Positions 17,551 to 26,112 are shown, counted from the first letter of the stretch. The stretch: 64,000 bases of DNA from Membranihabitans marinus (GCF_019802045.1 NZ_JAHVHU010000005.1:1-64000), one strand, 5' to 3'. Translations and numbers: made by a program. Notes: generated from the sequence alone by a model not told the origin.

Positions 17551-18239
17551 AGTGGTGGAAAAAATGGTGGTCATACCTCCTGCCAGTCCACCTTGAAAGC
17601 GTAGGCAGCGAACTGAATGAAGCACTGGACCTATACCTCATAAAAAACAGACTTCGACTCACGACGCTGGACGCCATTTATTCGTTTGACGACAAGTACT
17701 ACAATTTTCATAAAGCATTCGAACACTTTGAACTTCCGCCAAACGGAGCCCATGTTTTGATTTTGGGACTGGGGCTGGGAAGCATTCCATTTATGCTCGA
17801 AAAGACTTTTCAAAAAGACTATCATTACACAGGAGTCGACCTGGATGATGCCGTTCTATACCTATTTGCAAAATATCAACAGGAACGCCTTAAGTCTCCA
17901 CTTCAAATCATAGAAACCGATGCGACGCTCTTCATGCAATCCCAAAGTAACCGCTATAATCTTATATGCATAGATGTTTTTATTGGCGAAATCGTCCCTA
18001 GCCATGTCAAAACTAATGCCTTCATCCGCCAACTTAAGAATGCCCTTCTTCCTGGAGGACGCATTTTATGGAATATGCTATACGACACGAACGAACAGGC
18101 CAGAGCGGTAGATAAATTTATAGAATATCAGTTTCGCACGATTTTTCCAGACTATCAGATACTCCAGGTTTTGGGTAATGTGATTTTAACAAATCGGGCA
18201 TGGAATGATGAAGCTACAAGTAATCACTCAGAAAAATAG
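17547..18239 (+). CDS. spermidine-synthase-like SAM-dependent methyltransferase fold protein
   Basis: A class I Rossmann fold is visible in this 230-residue protein: VLILGLGLGSIPFML (motif I), YTGVDLDD (motif II, acidic residue for ribose), ETDATLFM and YNLICIDVFIGEIVPSHVKT. These match spermidine synthase-like proteins, but the N-terminal beta-barrel domain of true spermidine synthases is missing and replaced by a short stretch rich in Trp and Lys (MKWWKKWWSYLLP). Polyamine synthesis is therefore uncertain. Its ATG overlaps the stop of the GlmU-like gene by 4 bases. It is convergent with the NagB fusion. Confidence 0.75.
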   Translation: MKWWKKWWSYLLPVHLESVGSELNEALDLYLIKNRLRLTTLDAIYSFDDKYYNFHKAFEHFELPPNGAHVLILGLGLGSIPFMLEKTFQKDYHYTGVDLDDAVLYLFAKYQQERLKSPLQIIETDATLFMQSQSNRYNLICIDVFIGEIVPSHVKTNAFIRQLKNALLPGGRILWNMLYDTNEQARAVDKFIEYQFRTIFPDYQILQVLGNVILTNRAWNDEATSNHSEK

Positions 18240-18298
18240 AGTCGTAGGTTACTCGAACACGGATTGCACCTCTGAACTGAACAAAAACTCGTTCGAAA

Positions 18299-18338
18299 GG
18301 AGCGCTTTTCATCCACCAATAAAAAAATAAGGCGCTCC
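18299..18338. terminator. inverted repeat in the convergent spacer, possible terminator
   Basis: GGAGCGC (18299-18305) pairs with GCGCTCC (18332-18338) across a 26-base A-rich loop. It lies between two convergent genes. There is no strong U-tract, so termination is only a suggestion. Confidence 0.35.
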
Positions 18339-18445
18339 AATGCGAACACGGAATTAATCTTCCGACGTATCGCATTCAAGCGCCTTAGAACCCCATCGCG
18401 GTCTTCATCCCCCGGTGCAAACCAGGAGCATGTTTAGGACTTTAA

Positions 18446-20380
18446 TTATATACTGTTCGTCTCCCATTTCCATTTCACAAAAGCTTCCATGGCCTCGTAT
18501 TCAGCCAGACCCAGTCTGTTGTATTCATCGGCTGTTTCCTTATTCCGGTCTTCAGCCCGTTGCCAAAACTCTCTCTTATCGTTGCCGGGAAATGGTGCTC
18601 GATCCTTCTGAGATTGATGCATAAAAATTCCGGTTCGTTTTCGAAGCACTTCATCCGGACTCAGCGGAACAGCCATTTCTATTTCATCGATGCCCCACTC
18701 ATGCCAGGCACCTCGGTACAACCAAAGCCAGCAATCCTTGAACCAGGACTCTTCTTTGAGTTCTTCACATGCAAGTAAGATTGCATCCAGACAAACTTTG
18801 TGCGTTCCGTGAGGATCCGCCAGATCACCAGCGGCGTAGATCTGATGTGGTTTAATTTCATCCAAAAAATCACGGATAATGTCCACATCTTCTTGTCCAA
18901 CAGGTTTTTTCGAAACCTTTCCTGTCTCATAAAAAGGCAAATCTAGGAAATGGATGTGATCATCATCTGCCCCTGCAATCCGGGCACCACCGCGGGCCTC
19001 TCCCCGTCGGATCATTCCTTTAATTTCTCGTACGAGATCCATATCCGACTCGCCACCCTTTTTACTTTCCAGAAACTTATTGATTTTTTCCAATTGATTA
19101 TGCGCTACTTCCTGATCCAACCCATATTCTTCTGCGATGTCATCAATAAATTCGATAAACCGCTGAACGTCATGATCATGTACAGCCAAGTTACCCGAAG
19201 TCTGATAGGCAACGTGCACTTCATGCCCTTGCTCTACCAGGCGAATAAATGTACCGCCCATCGATATTACATCATCGTCGGGGTGGGGACTAAAAATAAC
19301 TACACGTTTTTTGGCGGGTTCGGCACGTTCGGGCCGTTGAGAATCATCCGAATTGGGCTTGCCGCCGGGCCAACCGGTAATCGTATGTTGAAGTCGGTTA
19401 AAAATTTGAATATTGATGTTATAGGCCGTGTCGTATTCCAGGATAAGATCGCTCAGACCATTCGTATTGTAATCCTCTTCGGTCAGTTTCAAAATTGGCT
19501 TACCTGTCTTCATAGACAACCAGACTACTGCCCGACAGATTAGTTTATCGTTCCAGTTCACCAAACCTACGCTCCATGGTTTTTTAACTTTGGTGAGCTC
19601 TGACGCGGCAGGTCGGTCAATTAAAAACCGGGTATTGGAATGATTCTGAAGGTAAGTTGCAGGACAAGAAGCAGTAATTGGTCCCTCCAATGTTTGCGCA
19701 ATCACTTCCGCTTTGGCCTGTCCAAAAGCCATCAGATAAATCGCTTTCGCTTTTAGTATGGAAGCAATCCCCATCGTAATAGCCCGGTAGGGGACGTTGT
19801 CTTTTGTAATAAAACTTTTGGTAGCATCCTGACGGGTCAGGTGATCCAGCTTCACCAGACGAGTTCGGCTTGAATCCCAGCTCCCAGGCTCATTAAAACC
19901 GATGTGCCCCGTTCGGCCAATCCCCAGCAGCTGGATATCAATTCCACCCAAAGCTTCGATTTTCTCTTCATATTCCTGACAGTATTCCTCAACCTGATCG
20001 ATCGGGATTTCACCATCCGGTATATGAATATTTTTAGGATCAATATCGATGTGATTGAACAAATGATCGTGCATAAACTTCCAGTAACTCTGGTCGTCCC
20101 CTTTTCGCATGGGATAGTATTCGTCCAGATTGAAAGTAATCACATTCTTAAAGCTCAAACCTTCCTCCCGGTGCATCCGGATAAGTTCATCGTAGACTTT
20201 AATCGGTGTCGAACCAGTAGCCAGGCCGAGAATAGTGTATTCTCCCTCCTGTTGTTTTTGTCGCATCAGAAGTGAAATCGTCTTAGCCACGTGCTTACTT
20301 GCCTCTTCTTTATCTTCATAAATCTGGCTTGGAATTTTTTCAAATGACCGCAATTGATACTTTAAGATGTCCTTTTCCAT
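18446..20380 (-). CDS. nagB: glucosamine-6-phosphate deaminase fused to a PIG-L/LmbE-family deacetylase
   Basis: The N-terminal half (about 1-280) is NagB, converting glucosamine 6-phosphate to fructose 6-phosphate and ammonia: ILGLATGSTP, FNLDEYYPM, LGIGRTGHIGFNEPGS. The C-terminal half (about 360-600) is PIG-L-like, with the zinc motif SPHPDDDVISMGG near residue 365, GEARGGARIAGADDDHIHFLDLPFY and DPHGTHK. PIG-L proteins remove N-acetyl groups from GlcNAc-type substrates, so one chain may deacetylate and deaminate an amino sugar. That is inference. Similar fusions are known in Bacteroidota. The ATG at 20380 (644 residues) fits MEKDILKYQLRSFEKIP; earlier ATGs read into the promoter. It is divergent from a LacI-type regulator that probably controls it. 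Confidence 0.9.
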   Translation of the reverse strand: MEKDILKYQLRSFEKIPSQIYEDKEEASKHVAKTISLLMRQKQQEGEYTILGLATGSTPIKVYDELIRMHREEGLSFKNVITFNLDEYYPMRKGDDQSYWKFMHDHLFNHIDIDPKNIHIPDGEIPIDQVEEYCQEYEEKIEALGGIDIQLLGIGRTGHIGFNEPGSWDSSRTRLVKLDHLTRQDATKSFITKDNVPYRAITMGIASILKAKAIYLMAFGQAKAEVIAQTLEGPITASCPATYLQNHSNTRFLIDRPAASELTKVKKPWSVGLVNWNDKLICRAVVWLSMKTGKPILKLTEEDYNTNGLSDLILEYDTAYNINIQIFNRLQHTITGWPGGKPNSDDSQRPERAEPAKKRVVIFSPHPDDDVISMGGTFIRLVEQGHEVHVAYQTSGNLAVHDHDVQRFIEFIDDIAEEYGLDQEVAHNQLEKINKFLESKKGGESDMDLVREIKGMIRRGEARGGARIAGADDDHIHFLDLPFYETGKVSKKPVGQEDVDIIRDFLDEIKPHQIYAAGDLADPHGTHKVCLDAILLACEELKEESWFKDCWLWLYRGAWHEWGIDEIEMAVPLSPDEVLRKRTGIFMHQSQKDRAPFPGNDKREFWQRAEDRNKETADEYNRLGLAEYEAMEAFVKWKWETNSI

Positions 20381-20401
20381 TTTAAACCGTTTGATGAATA
20401 G

Positions 20402-20409
20402 CAAAGATA
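20402..20409 (-). promoter_or_regulatory. putative -7 box of the NagB-fusion promoter
   Basis: The minus strand reads TATCTTTG, an exact TAnnTTTG match, 21 bases before the chosen ATG at 20380. It also argues against the upstream ATGs of the open frame, which would lie inside or before the promoter. Confidence 0.5.
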
Positions 20410-20421
20410 ACATAATTTTTA

Positions 20422-20429
20422 TAACTTTG
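20422..20429 (+). promoter_or_regulatory. putative -7 box of the LacI-type regulator promoter
   Basis: TAACTTTG matches TAnnTTTG exactly. The predicted start of transcription falls a few bases downstream, inside the 12-bp palindrome at 20431-20442. Confidence 0.5.
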
Positions 20430-20430
20430 C

Positions 20431-20442
20431 GTGTGCGCACAC
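20431..20442. promoter_or_regulatory. perfect 12-bp palindrome, candidate LacI-family operator
   Basis: GTGTGCGCACAC is self-complementary with a central CG, as in many LacI/PurR-type operators. It lies between the divergent starts of the NagB fusion and the regulator, next to both -7 boxes, so one bound repressor dimer could block both promoters. Binding is inferred from position only. Confidence 0.6.
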
Positions 20443-20487
20443 ACTATATTTCGTAACAACTTTGTTCTTTACTTATTATAATCATCC

Positions 20488-21522
20488 GTGAAAGCCAAAA
20501 TTAAAGACATCGCAAAGCATGCCGGCGTTTCAACCGGTACAGTAGACCGTGTCATACACAATAGGGGCCGGGTATCGTCACACACATACAACAAGGTAAA
20601 GCAAGCCATGCGCGAACTGCGTTATAAACCGGATATTGTCGCCCGAACGCTGGCCAAAAAAGAAAAATCCCTACTTAAAATATTGATCCCCTACCCGTAC
20701 CAGGATTTTTATTGGAAAATGATCCGCAATGGTATCGAACAAGGTCTGACCGAGTTCGCCCCCTACCGAATCAAAGGTCAAACGGTATTTTACGACATGA
20801 ATGACCCGGGGCATTTTGAAAGTATCGCGCAACAAATTTTACAAGAAAAACCACATGCCATCCTGATCGGTTCAGAATTTTACCGGCAGACTATTGATCT
20901 GGTCAGACAGTGCAGCGAACAAGACATTCAATGTATCGTCATGAATGCGGAAATACAATCAATACCTGTACTGACCTACATCGGCATTAATTCGTACGTG
21001 GTCGGAGAGTTGGTGGGGAGAATCATCCGATCCACAAGAGGGTGCTCTTCTGTGATGGTCGTCCATACCACTGAAAATATTGACAATACCATCCATCTTA
21101 AAAATAAAGAATTGGGGTTGTTTGATGCCTTGGATCAATCGAGCCTTTCCTTTCAAAAAGAAAGCGTCATATTTAGCAATAAGAAAAACAGTGAAATGGA
21201 TAGCTCCTCCCTTGCAGCAATTATAAAAGAAAAGGAAATTGACACCGTTTACGTAACCACCTCTAAAGCATATATGTTTGCCAATGCTCTAAAAAACCAG
21301 TTCCCCGATCTATACATCATCGGTCACGACCTGATCGATCAAAATATAAGTTTATTAAAACAAGAACAGATCGATCTGCTCATTGACCAAAGCGGTTACA
21401 GAATGGGATTCCTTAGTGTCAAATCATGGGTTGATCACCACATTCTGGAAAAAGAAATTTCTGAAAAGCAATACCTTCCGCTGGATATAATATACAAGGA
21501 GAACCTGCCCTTTTACATTTAA
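20488..21522 (+). CDS. LacI family DNA-binding transcriptional regulator
   Basis: The 344-residue protein begins with the LacI helix-turn-helix (KIKDIAKHAGVSTGTVDRVIH) and hinge helix (RELRYKPDIVARTLAKKEK), followed by a periplasmic-binding-protein-like sensor domain (about 65-340, ILIPYPYQDFYWKMIRNGI). The second HTH helix has TVDRV where TVSRV is usual, a variant seen in regulators with sugar-binding-protein-like sensors. GTG at 20488 is the only suitable start. It is divergent from the NagB-PIG-L fusion, so amino-sugar control and autoregulation are likely. The effector is not evident. Confidence 0.92.
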   Translation: MKAKIKDIAKHAGVSTGTVDRVIHNRGRVSSHTYNKVKQAMRELRYKPDIVARTLAKKEKSLLKILIPYPYQDFYWKMIRNGIEQGLTEFAPYRIKGQTVFYDMNDPGHFESIAQQILQEKPHAILIGSEFYRQTIDLVRQCSEQDIQCIVMNAEIQSIPVLTYIGINSYVVGELVGRIIRSTRGCSSVMVVHTTENIDNTIHLKNKELGLFDALDQSSLSFQKESVIFSNKKNSEMDSSSLAAIIKEKEIDTVYVTTSKAYMFANALKNQFPDLYIIGHDLIDQNISLLKQEQIDLLIDQSGYRMGFLSVKSWVDHHILEKEISEKQYLPLDIIYKENLPFYI

Positions 21523-21527
21523 TCACC

Positions 21528-22226
21528 TCAATTTTTATAAAACTTCGTTACAGACTGGCCTGTTTTCACAATATATACTCCGTTTTGTAAGCTGGATATA
21601 TCGACTGAAACTATAGGATCAGATGATTTCTGAATATTTTTCACTGACATCATTTCGTGACCGAACATATTATAGACCGTAATATCACTCCGTTGTTCCC
21701 TTTTTCCAGTAAATACCTGGATCGTATTTTGAGCTGGATTAGGATAAACCACCAGCTTTGATTCATGGTTTTCAAATTCGAAATCCACGGTCCGGGTTTT
21801 TGAGTATTTGAACGTACCGTCAAAATCCGTCTGACGCAGTCGGTAATAGGAGATTCCATGGACGGGTGACGGGTCAATATAATCATAGTTCTGTATGTCA
21901 GAGGAAGTCCCGGCACCTTTTAATTCTGCCAATGTTTTCCAGTTTCTACCGTCGTTAGATCGTTCTACAGCAAAGTAATCATTATTAAGTTCAGAAGCCG
22001 TCTCCCAATTCAGAAGTACACCTTGACTCCCCACCACCTTTACCGAAAAATTGATCAATTCCATGGGCAGCAAAAAATTGCTTAGCGGATATTTTTCATA
22101 TACCGATATACCAGGTCCTTCTATTAACAACCTGACCGAATCGCACCCGAGCAACTGGGGGGGTGGCCTCACTGCAGTTGTCACCAACCCAATTGTCAGG
22201 TGCTGTGATCGTATCTCCGACCCCAC
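21528..22226 (-). CDS. T9SS type A sorting-domain protein, C-terminal fragment of a frameshifted gene
   Basis: This frame carries the rest of a secreted protein whose start lies in another frame (22096-22509). It has an immunoglobulin-like segment common before T9SS signals (LLNWETASELNNDYFAVERS, YYRLRQTDFDGTFKYSKTR) and a type A sorting domain (VYPNPAQNTIQVF, ITVYNMFGHEM, LQNGVYIVKTGQSVTKFYKN). The part upstream of about 22163 in this frame is probably not translated. Removing one base from the C7 tract at 22157-22163 joins both parts into a protein of about 326 residues. This could be a sequencing error, a recent mutation or a phase-variable switch. Confidence 0.75.
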   Translation of the reverse strand: MGSEIRSQHLTIGLVTTAVRPPPQLLGCDSVRLLIEGPGISVYEKYPLSNFLLPMELINFSVKVVGSQGVLLNWETASELNNDYFAVERSNDGRNWKTLAELKGAGTSSDIQNYDYIDPSPVHGISYYRLRQTDFDGTFKYSKTRTVDFEFENHESKLVVYPNPAQNTIQVFTGKREQRSDITVYNMFGHEMMSVKNIQKSSDPIVSVDISSLQNGVYIVKTGQSVTKFYKN

Positions 22227-22509
22227 CGCTCACTGGCAGTCCAAAATTCATAGACAAATCCTGATCGCAAAGAAGATAGCATTGCAAAGTATACATATTG
22301 TCCGGAACATTAACCCCTTCAAATTTGACGTCATATTTCATATTCACTTTAAAGGTATAATCATCAGAACAGCTGTTTGGTGCATCTACCGAGGTAGCTT
22401 CTAACCAAATTAGTACATCATATCCATCCGAAGAAGACACACGCAATTGCCCATTTGCTGAAAATTGAAATAGGAATAGTGTTAGAAAAGCAATTATTAG
22501 TTGTTTCAT
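22096..22509 (-). CDS. N-terminal fragment of the frameshifted T9SS cargo protein
   Basis: The frame starts with a clear signal peptide (MKQLIIAFLTLFLFQFSANG) and a Cys-containing domain (SCSDDYTFKVNMKYDV, LQCYLLCDQDLSMNFG) that I do not recognise. Sense coding seems to end at the C7 tract, after NCSEATP. Beyond it the frame reads an unrelated VARVRFGQVVNRRTW tail and stops. The natural continuation (QLLGCDSVRLLIEG and onwards) is in the frame of the neighbouring feature. Confidence 0.7.
   Translation of the reverse strand: MKQLIIAFLTLFLFQFSANGQLRVSSSDGYDVLIWLEATSVDAPNSCSDDYTFKVNMKYDVKFEGVNVPDNMYTLQCYLLCDQDLSMNFGLPVSGGVGDTITAPDNWVGDNCSEATPPVARVRFGQVVNRRTWYIGI
22157..22163 (-). repeat. C7 homopolymer at the frameshift point
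   Basis: Seven consecutive G on the plus strand (C on the coding strand) mark the place where the two frames of the cargo gene meet. Six C would read Thr-Pro-Gln and continue into the sorting-domain frame. Confidence 0.8.
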
Positions 22510-22932
22510 CTTAAGGGGTTTAGTCTAACTTAAAGTCAATTAGCGATTAACTTATAAGGTTTTGTTTCTTTTATAAAGCCAAATATAAAACAGGTTTTCC
22601 TAATTTTTTCATGAAGTGAAAAATTTAACTCATCATTGATAAACACACAGCTATAAAACCAACCATACAAGAAATGCAAATATTCTCTATTTCATAATAA
22701 GGATATTACAAATTGACCCTATGTCAATATAAATTTGAATATAATAAACCAAGTTATACTGAATTCACACTTCCTATTCCTCTTAAACATTGACCCGCTC
22801 TCGTTTTCCGATGTGAGATCACCCGCTGTGTGTGATTTCTCAGTTCTCAGGAATTCAAAAACACAACTCGTTTGCAAGAGATTTCGCTAACCCATAAAAT
22901 TCTGCTATTTTTGAGCTCAAATAATAATAAAC
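22510..22932. other. AT-rich divergent intergenic region
   Basis: No gene is seen here. The region holds TAnnTTTG boxes facing both ways: TATATTTG on the minus strand at 22580-22587 for the cargo gene, and TATTTTTG on the plus strand at 22906-22913 for the TPR-like gene. The remainder is AT-rich without a recognised element. Confidence 0.5.
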
Positions 22933-23541
22933 ATGTTTTCAATCAATATTTACCTACGGCTTGGACTGATCATTCTTTGTCTGGGTGGTGGTGTGGTACT
23001 GACCTCGCTTTATGGCTTTTGGTATGCCTTTCCGTTCTTTCTGACCGGCATCATTCTTTTAGTCGGCTACATCCTCTTTGGCACGGTCCAATCAGCAGCC
23101 AAAATGATGCAAACCATGGATATCGCCGGAGCGGAAAAGCGCATGAAACTCACCGTGTCTCCCCGTTTATTGTACTCAGCGAATCGTGCCTATTTTTATA
23201 TGCTCAAAGGAACCATCGCTCAACACAAAAAAGATACCGACGAGTCTGAATTTTATTTTCAAAAAGCCAAAGAAACCAAATTACCCACGGACAATGAAAA
23301 AGCGATGGTTAATATTCAATTAGCCAACATGCAGGCCAACAGAGGAAACTGGACGATGGCCAAGCAGCTATACCGGGAAGTCAAGGGAATGCAGGTCACC
23401 GAACCACAGATTAAGGAACAGGTGGAAGAATTTGGAAAAGTCATCAAAAACAGTGGCAACATCAAAGCCGCACAAAGCGGACGATTCCGCGGAGCAATGA
23501 ATCAACAAAGTAAGAAAAGACGTCGGCCCCGAATGAGGTAA
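22933..23541 (+). CDS. small membrane protein with TPR-like repeats
   Basis: I do not recognise a named family in this 202-residue protein. Two transmembrane helices lie near 8-26 and 29-50 (LGLIILCLGGGVVLTSLYGF, FFLTGIILLVGYILFG). They are followed by a soluble region with TPR-like helix pairs (YFYMLKGTIAQHKKDTDESEFYFQKA-type; NIQLANMQANRGNWTMAKQLYREV) and a basic C-terminus (KKRRRPRMR). The domain probably faces the cytoplasm and may scaffold protein contacts. It is monocistronic, with a -7 box 20 bases before its start. Confidence 0.65.
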   Translation: MFSINIYLRLGLIILCLGGGVVLTSLYGFWYAFPFFLTGIILLVGYILFGTVQSAAKMMQTMDIAGAEKRMKLTVSPRLLYSANRAYFYMLKGTIAQHKKDTDESEFYFQKAKETKLPTDNEKAMVNIQLANMQANRGNWTMAKQLYREVKGMQVTEPQIKEQVEEFGKVIKNSGNIKAAQSGRFRGAMNQQSKKRRRPRMR

Positions 23542-23717
23542 TTAATAATCTAACCTTACTACTTTTGATTACCATCAAATGGTCAACATTTCTCCGGTCG
23601 GGTTCTGAAGATAATATCGGTTTTACAACATATCCAGAGAATAGAGGAGCTATTTGTTTTGTATGAGCGTAATAACCCTATATTTGACCTACGCCAGTGG
23701 CAATAAAAAATTCTTGT

Positions 23718-24578
23718 ATGAAACCACAAATCGGGGAGGAATCGCCTAAGTTCAGGAAATTTCGTGCGAAAGCGCATGAATTGATTTTCGAAGCAGATAC
23801 GCCGCAGGGAAAGTTGTTTGATGTGGTTCTTCTCATTCTGATATTGATCAGTGTTGGGGTGGTCATGTTGGATAGTGTACCGGATTATCACAAGGATTAC
23901 AGTGAGATTCTGTGGATTTTAGAATTGTTTTTCACATTCATATTTACTATAGAATACATTGTTCGTTTATTGAGCGTACGAAAGCCGTTGGTCTATGCCA
24001 CGTCTTTTTTTGGTATTGTAGATTTACTTTCCATCATACCCACGTACCTCGCTTTTTTCTTTACAGGATCACAATATTTGATCGTGATTCGCGGTCTCCG
24101 CCTGCTCAGAGTATTCCGTATCCTTGGGTTGCATAACTTTGTCAATGACAGTTTGTCTATTGTCAATTCGCTGCGTCGAAGCTCTCGAAAAATAGTAATT
24201 TTTCTACTGTTTGTACTCATGGTAGTGACCATATTGGGGACAGCTCTTTATTTACTCGAATCGGATATTAATGAAGGATTTAACAGTATTCCGAGAAGCA
24301 TCTACTGGGCCATCGTTACGGTAACCACAGTGGGATATGGAGACATCTCCCCCATCACCTCCACCGGCCAATTCCTGGCAGCCATCGCCATGATATTGGG
24401 ATATGCGGTCATTGCCGTTCCTACAGGTATTGTTTCAACGGAATTTATACGAACCGGGAAAAGAATACAACATACTAATATCTCATGTCCGGATTGTGGT
24501 GCTGAGGGCCATTATCACAGCGCCCGGTATTGCTTCAAATGCAGTGCTCCGCTAAAAGACGAAATTATAGAAAGCTAA
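23718..24578 (+). CDS. voltage-gated-type potassium channel with C-terminal zinc ribbon
   Basis: The 286-residue integral membrane protein has the six-helix layout of Kv-like channels. S1-S3 lie at about 30-110. The S4 segment (RGLRLLRVFRILGL) has arginines every third residue. The pore helix and K+ selectivity filter TTVGYGD are at residues 203-209, and S6 (AAIAMILGYAVIAVPTGIV) follows. A C-terminal ribbon CPDCGAEG...CFKC could bind zinc. I chose the ATG at 23718; a GTG 21 bases upstream would add only 7 residues. Its stop abuts the ddl stop on the other strand with no spacer. Confidence 0.9.
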   Translation: MKPQIGEESPKFRKFRAKAHELIFEADTPQGKLFDVVLLILILISVGVVMLDSVPDYHKDYSEILWILELFFTFIFTIEYIVRLLSVRKPLVYATSFFGIVDLLSIIPTYLAFFFTGSQYLIVIRGLRLLRVFRILGLHNFVNDSLSIVNSLRRSSRKIVIFLLFVLMVVTILGTALYLLESDINEGFNSIPRSIYWAIVTVTTVGYGDISPITSTGQFLAAIAMILGYAVIAVPTGIVSTEFIRTGKRIQHTNISCPDCGAEGHYHSARYCFKCSAPLKDEIIES

Positions 24579-25541
24579 CTACTCTGATGGTAATCTACTG
24601 GTGATTAACTTGTCTATAAAATCACTGATCGTCCAGCCTTTTGCCACCACCTGTTGAGGTACCATACTCGTCGGTCCCATCCCCGGAATAGTATTGACTT
24701 CTAAAAAATAAAACGTGTCATTCCGCAAAATATAATCAAAACGGCAAATTCCATCACAGTCCAAAAGACGAAATATCTTTTCGCTTAGATCCAGACAATC
24801 ACGTGTGCTTCTGGCAGAAAGGCGTGCCGGTGTAATTTCCTCACTCGCTCCATGGTACTTGGCTTCATAATCAAAAAATTCCTTGGTGGGCCGAATTTCT
24901 GTAATGGGAAAACGAATATATTCTTTGCCTTGCTTCATAATACTGGCAGAATACTCTACTCCTTCGACAAATTCCTCAACGAGTGCCTCTGTATCTACCT
25001 CCCATATTTTCTTTAATGCGGCATCCAGATCGTCCCATTTTTGCACCTTGGTTACAGCTACGCTTGATCCGTTGTTGTTGGGTTTTACAAACAGGGGCCA
25101 GCCCAGATGGTTAAAATCATTTTGAGATATTTCATCGTTTTTTCGCACTGGTACTGATTGGGCCATGGGCACATCAAAAGATCTCAGATAAGTTTTGCAA
25201 AAGTCTTTGTTAAAAGTCACCGCACTGGTCAGCACACTTGCTGTGTTGTGCGGAATCTCCATCAAGTCAAGATATCCCTGAAGTTTTCCATTTTCTGCTG
25301 GTCGTCCGTGAATCATCAAAAATGCAAAATCAAAATTTTCCTTTCCCTTTGGAGTGGTAAGTGAAAAGTCATTGAGGTCAAGCGCAACCCCTGTTTCCTG
25401 ATCTACAAATTTTCGATTCTCCATAAGAAGCAACCGATAACTGTATTTCGACGGATCAATATGATCAGTAATCAGCTTTGCACTGGCCAGTGAAATGGTT
25501 CGTTCTTCAGATGGACCTCCGGCTATAATGGCGATATGCAT
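24579..25541 (-). CDS. ddl: D-alanine--D-alanine ligase
   Basis: Ddl joins two D-alanines with ATP for peptidoglycan precursors in the cytoplasm. The 320-residue ATP-grasp protein has GGPSEERTISLASA at the N-terminus, LFVKPNNNGSSVAV (ATP-binding lysine and small loop), LVEEFVEGVEYSASI and the metal-binding C-terminal FLEVNTIPGMGPTSMVP. One variation is visible: the usual HG-x-x-GEDG segment reads HGRPAENG. The rest of the site looks intact, so function is likely retained. It is convergent with the potassium channel gene and stands alone. Confidence 0.93.
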   Translation of the reverse strand: MHIAIIAGGPSEERTISLASAKLITDHIDPSKYSYRLLLMENRKFVDQETGVALDLNDFSLTTPKGKENFDFAFLMIHGRPAENGKLQGYLDLMEIPHNTASVLTSAVTFNKDFCKTYLRSFDVPMAQSVPVRKNDEISQNDFNHLGWPLFVKPNNNGSSVAVTKVQKWDDLDAALKKIWEVDTEALVEEFVEGVEYSASIMKQGKEYIRFPITEIRPTKEFFDYEAKYHGASEEITPARLSARSTRDCLDLSEKIFRLLDCDGICRFDYILRNDTFYFLEVNTIPGMGPTSMVPQQVVAKGWTISDFIDKLITSRLPSE

Positions 25542-25655
25542 CGATATATTATAAATATTTACAATGCGTAAATATAATTAAATTCTATAATCCAACGAAC
25601 TATTTTATTGGAGAATACGAAGACCGTCCCCTTTATTTTTACACGATGAAAAAGG

Positions 25656-26081
25656 TTACCTGTATTTTCTGGGCACCCGGGTAGTAGCAAACAACCGCTT
25701 AATACTATACCGACCACTTCCCCGCCCGATGAGTAACAGCAATCCACCGACAATAGCCATATTTTGCATAAAATCGATCGCTATTTCACGCTGCAGAGGC
25801 ACTGGTTTATTCCACCAACTGTGGATAATAAAGGTAATGGGCACATAGTATATCAACAGGAATATCGAAGCCAGGGTGACTCGATACCCTATCAGTAGCA
25901 TAATTCCACCAACCAACAGCAGGAAGATCGCGCCGGATAACAGCATGTCTTGATTCCAGGTGATGCCATACTCGGTCATGGTGTTTTTGGTACGCTGGAA
26001 ATAATATATCGAGTCGTACGCTTCATACAGGAACATGGCAGATAAAAACACCCGCCCCAATAAATCGATAATATCTTTCAT
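25656..26081 (-). CDS. DoxX family membrane protein
   Basis: The 141-residue protein has four hydrophobic helices with DoxX-type features: an opening LLGRVFLSAMFLYEA with an Arg in the first helix, AIFLLLVGGIMLLIG, ASIFLLIYYVPITFI and MQNMAIVGGLLLLIGRGSGRYSIKR. Members are small quinone- or redox-related membrane proteins whose role is poorly defined. The gene lies 31 bases before the universal stress protein stop and may share its transcript. Confidence 0.85.
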   Translation of the reverse strand: MKDIIDLLGRVFLSAMFLYEAYDSIYYFQRTKNTMTEYGITWNQDMLLSGAIFLLLVGGIMLLIGYRVTLASIFLLIYYVPITFIIHSWWNKPVPLQREIAIDFMQNMAIVGGLLLLIGRGSGRYSIKRLFATTRVPRKYR

Positions 26082-26112
26082 AGGCTGAAAGTAGGGAAAT
26101 TATTTGAAAAGA

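Noticed and set aside
18950-19543. Plus-strand frame of 197 codons opposite the NagB-PIG-L fusion
   Set aside because: It lies entirely within a fusion with strong motifs on the other strand and shows no domain of its own.
25559-25753. Minus-strand frame overlapping the DoxX 3' end
   Set aside because: It overlaps the DoxX C-terminus in another frame and has no signature; DoxX motifs fix the correct frame.
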